From NCBI GenBank assembly GCA_021775655.1, contig JAJFHK010000276.1:1-5523 (forward strand): a stretch of DNA of 5,523 bases, in the 5' to 3' direction. The stretch is from Filomicrobium sp. (GTDB taxonomy: Bacteria; Pseudomonadota; Alphaproteobacteria; Rhizobiales; Hyphomicrobiaceae). The notes below the pieces were generated by a model, which was not told the origin of the DNA, did not search any database, and saw nothing but the letters and a program-made list of their open reading frames with translations. This document shows, one piece after another, positions 1 to 5,523 of the stretch (position 1 is its first letter; each line of letters starts with the position of its first letter). Both the position numbers and the translations under genes were made by a program.

Positions 1-450
1 GAGCACCTTACCGATTTGCGTATGACCGCCCTGAACCGAGATACCTGTCATCAGGCGTTGCAGGGCCATGGGCTCGGAGACCCACTTAGAGGCGCGGCAT
101 TCGTTGAAACCGCGAAAATAAATGAGCTGGACGTCGAGACCGCCGACGTCACGAACAGCTGTGAACATTTCCGATTGCAGACTTAGGGCCATATCCCAGG
201 TGGGCTGACGGCTCATTGTTGCGTCCATTGCGAAAATCAGACGGCCGGCCCCGGAAGCGGTGCGTGGACCAAGCGATTTCACTTTGTCGAGGAAGTCTGC
301 GACTTCGTCGCCGCTGGAGCGTTGGACTGCCGGTGGTGCATCGCTCCGATTTGCCGGGGATTGGTATCCCTGAGCGTCTTCACGCAAACTATCCGGTTTC
401 GGCGGGTCGGCCACCTCGCGCCCTGGCGGATCTGTTTTCTTGGCGGACAT
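1..450 (-). CDS. VWA (von Willebrand factor A) domain protein, 3' end missing
   Basis: Seen: an open frame reads leftward from ATG at 450 and leaves the window after 150 codons without a stop. Residues 1-45 are Pro-, Asp- and Ser-rich and look disordered. From about residue 70 the sequence becomes a VWA/Rossmann-like fold: a hydrophobic strand (LIFAMDATMS, 71-80) holds a metal-site (MIDAS) motif of DxTxS form at D76, T78 and S80. Next come TWDMA (84-88), the strand LDVQLIYFRG (105-114), and GGHTQIG (141-147), whose Thr144 could be the second MIDAS residue. There is no signal peptide or membrane segment, so it is probably cytoplasmic. The start has AGGAGA just upstream (complement of 455-460). 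An in-frame ATG six codons earlier (complement of 466-468) lacks a ribosome site. Known: VWA domains mediate metal-dependent protein binding; I recall similar short VWA proteins in Rhizobiales, of unassigned role. The gene lies 104 bp downstream of putA on the same strand, so read-through transcription is possible. The fold is fairly secure, the function unknown. Confidence 0.85.
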   Translation of the reverse strand, partial: MSAKKTDPPGREVADPPKPDSLREDAQGYQSPANRSDAPPAVQRSSGDEVADFLDKVKSLGPRTASGAGRLIFAMDATMSRQPTWDMALSLQSEMFTAVRDVGGLDVQLIYFRGFNECRASKWVSEPMALQRLMTGISVQGGHTQIGKVL

Positions 451-454
451 CGCT

Positions 455-486
455 TCTCCTGACCTCATGCCATCATGTTCAGGAGA
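455..486 (-). promoter_or_regulatory. Hairpin enclosing the VWA gene's ribosome binding site
   Basis: On the minus-strand transcript, UCUCCUGA (complement of 479-486) and UCAGGAGA (complement of 455-462) are perfectly complementary over 8 bp. Inside, CAUG/CAUG can add 4 more pairs closed by a 4-base loop, with an asymmetric 3/1 internal loop between the stems. The 3' arm contains AGGAGA, the Shine-Dalgarno sequence of the VWA gene, four bases before its AUG. No U-run follows, so it is not an intrinsic terminator. The pairing is seen directly; a role in limiting translation is inferred. Confidence 0.5.
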
Positions 487-554
487 TGGCGACGGCTGCA
501 AGTCCTCGCAACGGTTACTTCGCTGTGCGCTAGGCCGGACTGGTTTAAGGCCAA

Positions 555-3500
555 CTAGTCCGATTCAGGAGGTAAAGGTTCTTCAACAGCGGCGCGCAAC
601 AGCTCCAAGTTGCCTCCGGTCGCAGTGATGTCAGTGGTGCGTACACGTTCTGTTGCAAATCGGGTGAGGTAATTCGGGCCACCGGCTTTTGGTCCGGTAC
701 CCGACAACCCCTCGCCACCGAACGGCTGCACGCCAACCATGGCGCCAACCTGGTTACGATTGACGTAGAGATTTCCAACACGGGCATTCTTGGCGACGAA
801 GTCGGCGACACCAAGGATGCGGCTGTGAAGACCGAGGGTCAGCCCATAGCCTTTATCGTTGATCGCCTTGACAACGCGGTCAAGGTGGCCGGGCGCGTAG
901 CGGATGACGTGCAGTATGGGCCCGAACATCTCGCGCTTGAGAACATCGAGCGACTCGATCTCATAGGCTGCCGGCGTCACATATGAGCCATTGCGGGATG
1001 CTTCAGGAAGCGGGCAATCGACGATCTCGCGGCAGGTACGGTTCATTGTGAGCTTATGGGCATCGAGTTGGTCTTGAGAGACTTCGTCGATGACCGGACC
1101 GATGTCCGTTGCAAAATCCATCGGATCGCCGATTTCGAGCGCGGTGACGGCGCCTGCCAACATGGAAATCGTCGGCGCGGCGATGTCGTCCTGAAGGAAT
1201 AGAACTCGGGTCGCCGAACAGCGTTGACCGGCACTGTCATATGCCGAGCGAACAACGTCGCGGATCACCTGTTCAGGCAGCGATGTCGAGTCGGCGATCA
1301 TGGCGTTGAGGCCGGCGGTCTCCGCTATGAACGGAACGATCGGGCCGCGGCGTTCTGCAAGCGTTCGCTGGATCGCCCAAGCCGTTTCGGTCGAGCCGGT
1401 GAAGACAACTCCAACAATGCGAAGATCGCGAACAATTGCTTCACCAACCGTGCCGTCGCCTGGGAGGAGTTGCAGCACCGCATGGGGGAGCCCGGCTTCG
1501 ATAAACAGCTCAGCAGCAGCGAAAGCCGTCAACGGCGTTTGCTCAGCGGGCTTGATGACTACGGGGTTTCCGGCAGCTAGCGCAGCGGCGGCTTGGCCGG
1601 TCAAAATCGCAATGGGGAAATTCCAGGGGCAGATCGAAACGAACACGCCGCGGCCACGCAGCATCAGCGTGTTGGTTTCTCCGGTTGGACTCTTCAGATT
1701 GACTGGTTCGGAGAATAACCGGCGCGCTTCGCTGGCGTAGTAGCGCAAGAAGTCTACCGCCTCGCGGATTTCGTCGTGCGCAGCTCGCAGCGTCTTGCCG
1801 CTCTCGCGGATAACGAGCGCCATCAGGCGCGCCCGGTCGCGCTCGAATAAATCAGCTGTGCGTTCAAGGAGCGCGGCGCGCTTGTCAGGCGGTGTTGTTT
1901 CCCAGTCATGGGCATAGGCGAAGGCAGCAGCTAGTGCGTCGTTGATGTCGTCGCTGGAGCTCTGGGTCACTTTGCCTAGCCGCTGACGACGATCATGGGG
2001 CAAGAACTGGAATTCGCCGCCATTGGCTCCGATGCGGGCTTCTCCCGCGACGATCGGGCCAGCTGCCAAAGGTTCGGCGAGGGCTTCGTCCATTGCCGCG
2101 AAAAGTCCATTCCTGACCTCTGGCTCGGACAATGCAAGCCCAGCACTGCCACGTCGCTTAGGTAGGAAGATTTCGCGCGGTCGCGGAATTGTAAGGGCGT
2201 TGATACCCGTCGCGCGCTCTTGTTCGACCGCTAGTATTGGATCACGGACGAGTTCGGAAACCGGGCCGTCGTCATGAGCAAGGCGGTTGACGAACGAAGT
2301 ATTCGCACCGTTTTCCAACAAGCGGCGTACGAGATACGGCAGTAAATCTTCGTGCCCACCGACTGGGGCATAGACCCGGCACGGGATGCCAAGCTTATCG
2401 GGGCCAACTACGGCATCATAGAGCGCTTCACCCATTCCATGTAGGCGCTGAAACTCATAGGGGTGGTTTCCGGTTGCCACATAGGCGGCTGCAAGCGTGT
2501 GGGCGTTGTGAGTAGCAAAACTTGGGAAGAATGCCTTGCGGTCGGACTGCAGCAAGCGAACGCAGGCGAGGTAGGACACATCGGTGTGCAGCTTGCGCGT
2601 AAATACGGGGTAGTTCTCCAGCCCAAGTTCCTGCGCCGACTTGATTTCGTTATCCCAGTAGGCACCTTTGACGAGCCGCACGGGTATGCGCTTACCCCGT
2701 CGCTCTGCAAGTTGCCGCAACCAACGAAGCATCGGAATGGCGCGCTTTGAATAGGCCTGCACTGCAATTCCAAGACCGTGCCAATTGTTCAGTGCCGGGT
2801 TCATGTAGGCGTGCGCAAACACGGCCGCAAGCAGGTCCATTCGGTCCTGCTCCTCAGCGTCGAGTGTGACCGGGATGCCTTGCGCGCAGGCGGCACGTAG
2901 AAGCTTCGTCAGAGTTGGCATCAATTCGCTGGCGAGGCGGAATTCCTTACCCGGCTCAAAGCGAGGGTGCAAAGCCGACAATTTGATCGACAGTCCCGGA
3001 CGGCGCATCAAAGCGTCGGGATGCTTGGTCATCAGCGGACCAGCCGAACGCGCGATCGCCATCAGCGCATCCATGTAGCGGGTGGCGTAGCGATCGGCAT
3101 CGGCGTGTGTCCGGGCCGATTCACCGAGCATGTCATAGGAGAACAGATAACCGCGCTGTTCGTAGTCTTCAGCGCGCGTTAGCGCGTCCTGGATGGTGCG
3201 GCCGAATACGAACTGATCGCCAAGCAGACGGACTGCCTGCTTCATAGCTTGGCGGATAACCGGTTCGCCGGAGCGAACGACGAGCCGCTTCAATGCATCG
3301 ATTGCGCCGATTTTTCCTGGTTCGTTCAACTTAACGATGTGGCCGGTGAGGAGGAGACCCCAAGTGGATGCATTGACGAACAGACTGTCGGAGTGGCCAA
3401 GATGCTCGTTCCATGCGCCCTGACTGATCCGCTCGGCAATAAGCTGGTCGGCAGTCTCCGAATCTGGAATACGAAGCAGCGATTCGGCTAGGCACAAGAG

Positions 3501-3782
3501 GATCACGCCCTCTTCGCTGGAAAGGTCGTATTCGCGCATGAATGCGTCGACGCCGGCGTATTCGTGTCGGCTGGACCGAGCGGCATGAATAAGCTGGCGC
3601 GCGATTTCACCGGTTCGGCGTCGTTCGGCTTCTGTGTAGACGGCGCGCTCAGTCAGACCGGCGACAAGACGGCCTTCGTCGATGAGGTGATAATCGGCGA
3701 ATTCATCGCGCGGCGGCCCCGCGTCGAGGCCGCGTACGAAGGGTTCAAAATCATTAATATCGGTGTCGTCAACGGCAGCCAT
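555..3782 (-). CDS. putA: Bifunctional proline dehydrogenase / L-glutamate gamma-semialdehyde dehydrogenase PutA (type A)
   Basis: Oxidises proline to P5C with FAD and passes electrons to the membrane quinone pool. It then oxidises glutamate semialdehyde to glutamate with NAD+, channelling the intermediate between the two sites. The protein is 1075 residues. Residues ~50-190 are the helical N-terminal arm/alpha domain. The PRODH barrel (~195-500) shows RLVKGAYWD (369-377), FATHN (422-426), Tyr471 of YAPVG, and Arg486/Arg487 of YLVRRLLENGA, which contact substrate in E. coli PutA (Y540, R555, R556). The ALDH part (~575-1045) shows PWNFP with Asn721, Lys744 of VIKPAE, FTGST (794-798), Glu821, catalytic Cys855 of SAGQRCSA, EMFGP (951-955) and PFGGEGLSGTG. 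There is no N-terminal ribbon-helix-helix domain, so unlike E. coli PutA it should not repress its own gene. It ends soon after the ALDH domain, fitting type A (~1000 residues). ATG 3782 has AAAGGG five bases upstream. Gly to Ala at 823 (ETAGLNA) is a mild variation next to Glu821. The gene is divergent from panC. Confidence 0.98.
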   Translation of the reverse strand: MAAVDDTDINDFEPFVRGLDAGPPRDEFADYHLIDEGRLVAGLTERAVYTEAERRRTGEIARQLIHAARSSRHEYAGVDAFMREYDLSSEEGVILLCLAESLLRIPDSETADQLIAERISQGAWNEHLGHSDSLFVNASTWGLLLTGHIVKLNEPGKIGAIDALKRLVVRSGEPVIRQAMKQAVRLLGDQFVFGRTIQDALTRAEDYEQRGYLFSYDMLGESARTHADADRYATRYMDALMAIARSAGPLMTKHPDALMRRPGLSIKLSALHPRFEPGKEFRLASELMPTLTKLLRAACAQGIPVTLDAEEQDRMDLLAAVFAHAYMNPALNNWHGLGIAVQAYSKRAIPMLRWLRQLAERRGKRIPVRLVKGAYWDNEIKSAQELGLENYPVFTRKLHTDVSYLACVRLLQSDRKAFFPSFATHNAHTLAAAYVATGNHPYEFQRLHGMGEALYDAVVGPDKLGIPCRVYAPVGGHEDLLPYLVRRLLENGANTSFVNRLAHDDGPVSELVRDPILAVEQERATGINALTIPRPREIFLPKRRGSAGLALSEPEVRNGLFAAMDEALAEPLAAGPIVAGEARIGANGGEFQFLPHDRRQRLGKVTQSSSDDINDALAAAFAYAHDWETTPPDKRAALLERTADLFERDRARLMALVIRESGKTLRAAHDEIREAVDFLRYYASEARRLFSEPVNLKSPTGETNTLMLRGRGVFVSICPWNFPIAILTGQAAAALAAGNPVVIKPAEQTPLTAFAAAELFIEAGLPHAVLQLLPGDGTVGEAIVRDLRIVGVVFTGSTETAWAIQRTLAERRGPIVPFIAETAGLNAMIADSTSLPEQVIRDVVRSAYDSAGQRCSATRVLFLQDDIAAPTISMLAGAVTALEIGDPMDFATDIGPVIDEVSQDQLDAHKLTMNRTCREIVDCPLPEASRNGSYVTPAAYEIESLDVLKREMFGPILHVIRYAPGHLDRVVKAINDKGYGLTLGLHSRILGVADFVAKNARVGNLYVNRNQVGAMVGVQPFGGEGLSGTGPKAGGPNYLTRFATERVRTTDITATGGNLELLRAAVEEPLPPESD

Positions 3783-3787
3783 GTCGT

Positions 3788-3793
3788 CCCTTT
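3788..3793 (-). promoter_or_regulatory. putA ribosome binding site
   Basis: AAAGGG on the minus strand, five bases before the putA ATG at 3782. It supports that start and therefore a PutA without a ribbon-helix-helix domain. Confidence 0.65.
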
Positions 3794-3812
3794 GGCAAAT
3801 CTCATCTATTCA

Positions 3813-3875
3813 GACGACTCAAAGACATGCTCCTGAATATCATATTAGGTGGGATCCAAAGCATGGCGAGTCGTC
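3813..3875. repeat. 8-bp inverted repeat flanking the divergent region
   Basis: GACGACTC at 3813-3820 and GAGTCGTC at 3868-3875 are exact reverse complements separated by 47 bp. Their common centre (about 3844) nearly coincides with the palindrome at 3836-3846. GTCGTC also occurs at 3765-3770 and 3783-3788, where it encodes Asp-Asp or overlaps the putA start. It could be an operator pair or chance; no matching regulator is identifiable here. Confidence 0.35.
3836..3846. repeat. AT-rich palindrome AATAT-C-ATATT, candidate operator
   Basis: A perfect 5-bp inverted repeat with a one-base centre. It is flanked by CCTG on the left and AGG on the right, so the dyad can be extended imperfectly. Alphaproteobacterial putA is often controlled by an Lrp/AsnC-type activator (PutR), and such proteins bind AT-rich imperfect dyads, so it is a plausible regulator site. 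That assignment is inference; the repeat is short. Confidence 0.35.
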
Positions 3876-3879
3876 AATG

Positions 3880-3885
3880 AAGGAG
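3880..3885 (+). promoter_or_regulatory. panC ribosome binding site that decides the start
   Basis: AAGGAG lies eight bases before the in-frame GTG at 3894. The upstream in-frame GTG at 3849 has no purine-rich site before it, so initiation at 3894 is favoured. Confidence 0.75.
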
Positions 3886-3893
3886 AATTTGAC

Positions 3894-4946
3894 GTGGTCG
3901 AAACGCCGAAACGCTCAGATGGCAAATCAGCTGCTCGAAAAAAGGCGGCAGCATCGCGTGCGAAAAACGCGACCACGAATACCGCCAAAACGGTAAAGTC
4001 AACGGCCAAGAAGGCGAGTAAGGCAAAACCGGCAACTCGGTCCGCCGCGAAGAAGCCCGCAAAACCGGCTGTATCGAAGGGTCGCGTCACGAAAATCGAG
4101 ATCGCGCGAACGGGAGAAGAACTGCGTAAAATTACAGCAGTGTGGCGCGGCAAAGACGAGAAGATTGCGCTTGTTCCGACGATGGGTGCGCTGCATGACG
4201 GCCACATTGCCCTTGTGGAAAAAGCCAGATCCATCGCAACGCGGGCTGTTGTTTCAATATTCGTCAACCCAACGCAATTTGCTCCGAATGAAGATCTCGA
4301 ACGCTATCCGCGCGATGAAAAAGCTGATTTGCGGCAGCTTGGCGCGCTTGGCGTCGGCCTCGTCTGGGCGCCGAGTGTCGAGGAAATGTACCCAGGTGGC
4401 TTTTCGACAGGCGTGAAACCGGGGAAGGCGGCAGAGGGTCTGGAAACGGACTTCAGGCCGCACTTTTTCGGTGGCGTGGCAACGGTCGTTGCGAAGCTTT
4501 TCAACCAGGTCCGGCCGGACTTCGCGGTGTTTGGCGAAAAGGACTACCAACAGCTGATCGTTGTTACGCAGCTCGCCCGGGATCTCGATATGGACCTTGA
4601 AGTGGTGCCAGTTCCGACGGTGCGTGAAAAGGACGGTTTGGCGCTGTCCTCGCGCAATGCCTACCTGAGCGAAGGCGAGCGAGCGATAGCTCCGAACCTC
4701 AATCTCGTTTTGAGCGAGGTCGCGCACGCAGCAGCCGGAGGAGCCAGCGTCGCCCATCTGAAGGCTGCCGCCCAAATGCGGTTATTAACGCTTGGGTTTA
4801 CGAAAGTGGACTATATCGACGTGCGTGACGCGGAAACGCTTGCGCCATATGATGCAGACACTGGCCGGCCAGGACGTGTGCTCGGCGCGGCTTGGCTTGG
4901 ACGTACCCGGCTCATCGATAACGTCGCAGTGGCACTGCAGCATTGA
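3894..4946 (+). CDS. panC: Pantothenate synthetase (pantoate--beta-alanine ligase) with basic N-terminal extension
   Basis: Joins pantoate and beta-alanine using ATP, through a pantoyl-adenylate, to make pantothenate, the coenzyme A precursor; cytoplasmic. Numbered from GTG 3894 (350 residues), the core begins near residue 67. It shows PTMG (95-98), the HxGH-type site with His101 and His104, FVNPTQF (123-129), RPHFFGGVATVV (188-199), FGEKDYQQ (213-220), the KMSKS-like LSSRN (251-255) and the C-terminal GRTRLIDN. All expected motifs are present, so it should be active. The core of about 284 residues matches the usual family length. Residues 1-66 are extra: Lys, Ala, Ser and Thr dominate, with 15 Lys, 5 Arg and only two acidic residues, and no aromatics. 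There is no ATG, GTG or TTG in frame between 3894 and the core, so the extension must be translated unless there is a sequence error. A longer reading from GTG 3849 (365 residues) has no ribosome site. panD and panB are not in the window. Confidence 0.96.
   Translation: MVETPKRSDGKSAARKKAAASRAKNATTNTAKTVKSTAKKASKAKPATRSAAKKPAKPAVSKGRVTKIEIARTGEELRKITAVWRGKDEKIALVPTMGALHDGHIALVEKARSIATRAVVSIFVNPTQFAPNEDLERYPRDEKADLRQLGALGVGLVWAPSVEEMYPGGFSTGVKPGKAAEGLETDFRPHFFGGVATVVAKLFNQVRPDFAVFGEKDYQQLIVVTQLARDLDMDLEVVPVPTVREKDGLALSSRNAYLSEGERAIAPNLNLVLSEVAHAAAGGASVAHLKAAAQMRLLTLGFTKVDYIDVRDAETLAPYDADTGRPGRVLGAAWLGRTRLIDNVAVALQH
4023..4069 (+). repeat. In-frame direct repeat within the PanC extension
   Basis: GCAAAACCGGC occurs at 4023-4033 and 4059-4069, 36 bp (12 codons) apart and in the same frame, giving AKPA twice. 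This is a hint that the low-complexity tail grew by local duplication. Only two copies are exact. Confidence 0.4.
4926..4938 (+). repeat. Short palindrome at the end of panC
   Basis: GCAGTG and CACTGC flank a single G, within the last codons of panC. As RNA it would give a 5-bp stem with a 3-base loop. No T-run follows, so it is unlikely to be a complete intrinsic terminator. Confidence 0.25.
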
Positions 4947-5148
4947 ACCGGTCAGGCGGCATCACGCCAGACAATGATAAGTTGGAAAGCGCAGCCACCG
5001 TGTCTATCAAGTCCTTGCCAAGGATGGCTACGCCGTGGCACGCAGGCTTTTGAAAACACGAACAATAGATTCGCATTGACCCTAAGCCGGGTGTCCCGCG
5101 TCGGCTTGAAGCCAGCTGCGACAAAGAACTGAAGCGGGATGTAAGCGA
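4947..5148. other. panC-parE intergenic region
   Basis: These 202 bp separate the panC stop from the parE ATG. No tRNA, riboswitch or convincing small gene is visible. Minor dyads are TCCTT-GCC-AAGGA (5012-5024) and CGGG-TGT-CCCG (5088-5098); neither is followed by a T-run. TTGAAA at 5050-5055 could be a -35, but no acceptable -10 lies at the right spacing. The gap is long enough for parE to have its own promoter. Confidence 0.5.
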
Positions 5149-5523
5149 ATGGCAAAACCGCAACGAAGCGATCTCTTCGCAACCCCAGATAAGAAATTGG
5201 CAACAAAAACACCTTCACGAACCCGTAAGCCGGTCGGGGCGGAAGACGCCTATACCGCCGCCGACATCGAAGTGCTGGAGGGGCTTGAACCTGTCCGGCG
5301 TCGTCCCGGTATGTATATTGGCGGCACCGACGAGAAGGCGCTGCATCACTTGTTCGCCGAAGTCATCGATAACTCGATGGATGAAGCGGTTGCTGGTCAC
5401 GCAAGTTGGATCGAAGTGCACCTCGATACCGATGGCTACCTGACAATTGCTGACAACGGCCGCGGCATACCGGTCGAACCGCATCCGAAATTCAAGTCAA
5501 AGTCCGCGCTCGAAGTCATCATG
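5149..5523 (+). CDS. parE: DNA topoisomerase IV subunit B, 3' end missing
   Basis: This is the ATPase subunit of topoisomerase IV, which with ParC unlinks replicated chromosomes and relaxes supercoils. The window holds the first 125 codons, and the frame is open to the right edge. Residues 1-34 form a basic, probably disordered leader. The GHKL ATPase domain begins at [21 protein letters not shown] (35-55). [11 protein letters not shown] (58-68) leads into the N-box [10 protein letters not shown], where Glu71 is the expected general base and Asn75 the magnesium ligand (GyrB E42 and N46). DNGRGIP (102-108) carries Asp102, the adenine-binding residue equivalent to GyrB D73. The wording [15 protein letters not shown] and [15 protein letters not shown] fits alphaproteobacterial ParE rather than GyrB, which usually reads DGSGLHHMVYEVVDN. 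An in-frame TGA at 5107-5109 with no ATG, GTG or TTG after it fixes the start at ATG 5149. The ribosome site is weak (GGGA at about 5136-5139). Confidence 0.93.
   Translation, partial: MAKPQRSDLFATPDKKLATKTPSRTRKPVGAEDAYTAADIEVLEGLEPVRRRPGMYIGGTDEKALHHLFAEVIDNSMDEAVAGHASWIEVHLDTDGYLTIADNGRGIPVEPHPKFKSKSALEVIM

Larger units (their letters stand above)
3783..3893. promoter_or_regulatory. Divergent putA/panC control region
   Basis: These 111 bp separate the putA ATG (minus) from the preferred panC GTG (plus) and must carry both 5' signals, unless promoters lie inside the genes. Visible are the putA ribosome site AAAGGG (complement of 3788-3793), the panC site AAGGAG (3880-3885), an AT-rich palindrome centred at 3841, and an 8-bp inverted repeat around it. 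On the minus strand the palindrome contains TAATAT (complement of 3843-3848), a possible -10 for putA, but no good -35 sits at the right distance. I could not assign a convincing sigma-70 promoter for either gene. No putR-type regulator gene is adjacent within the window. Confidence 0.6.

Noticed and set aside
216..533. Plus-strand 105-codon frame over the VWA gene start
   Set aside because: It is Arg-rich, without a ribosome site or family features, and antisense to a better-supported VWA frame.
531..554. GGCC-bounded dyad just after the putA stop as a terminator
   Set aside because: The stem is only 4 bp with a long loop and no T-run on the minus strand.
1224..1740. Plus-strand frames of 118 and 146 codons opposite the PutA ALDH domain
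   Set aside because: They are antisense to strongly conserved coding sequence, overlap each other, and show no domain-like composition.
2408..2773. Minus-strand 121-codon frame in another phase within putA
   Set aside because: It lies inside the PRODH domain of an intact putA. No frameshift is needed to explain PutA, so it is a shadow.
3845..4267. 140-codon minus-strand frame opposite the PanC tail and core start
   Set aside because: It is antisense to panC. Its Ala/Phe/Val-rich content is what Lys/Ala-coding DNA gives when read backwards, and it has no family resemblance.
4254..4775. 173-codon minus-strand frame inside panC
   Set aside because: It lies fully antisense to the conserved PanC core, has no recognisable domain, and high GC keeps shadow frames open.
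5012..5024. TCCTT-GCC-AAGGA hairpin as a panC terminator
   Set aside because: The stem is short and AT-rich, and the downstream sequence is not T-rich.
5050..5080. parE promoter built on TTGAAA or TTGACC
   Set aside because: No -10-like hexamer occurs 16-18 bp downstream of either, so no promoter was called.

Overview
The window looks like ordinary chromosomal DNA from an alphaproteobacterium, probably of the order Hyphomicrobiales (Rhizobiales). The evidence is a short type-A PutA, a ParE start typical of that class, a VWA-domain protein of a kind I associate with that group, and moderately high GC content judged by eye. I cannot name a genus. I see no insertion sequence, integrase, tRNA, rRNA or CRISPR array.

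The layout is two divergent gene pairs. The minus-strand arm starts at 3782 with putA (555..3782), a complete bifunctional proline dehydrogenase / glutamate-semialdehyde dehydrogenase. After a 104-bp gap comes the 5' part of a VWA-domain gene (450 down to 1, leaving the window at its left edge). The plus-strand arm has panC (pantothenate synthetase; best start GTG at 3894, stop 4946). After a 202-bp gap comes the 5' part of parE (from 5149, leaving at the right edge). The 111 bp between the putA and panC starts must carry both 5' control regions.

Functionally this is a mixed housekeeping neighbourhood: proline catabolism to glutamate, coenzyme A precursor synthesis, chromosome decatenation and a VWA protein of unknown role. 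Nothing in the sequence links these into one pathway. I do not see an obviously new multi-gene system.

Three points deserve a second look. (1) PanC carries a 66-residue N-terminal extension rich in Lys, Ala, Ser and Thr, resembling a histone H1 tail, ahead of an otherwise normal catalytic core. (2) A perfect 8-bp inverted repeat just upstream of the VWA gene would fold its Shine-Dalgarno sequence into a hairpin in the mRNA. (3) The putA/panC divergent region holds an AT-rich palindrome nested in an exact 8-bp inverted repeat, a possible operator. Many other open frames lie antisense to or within these genes and are shadows.
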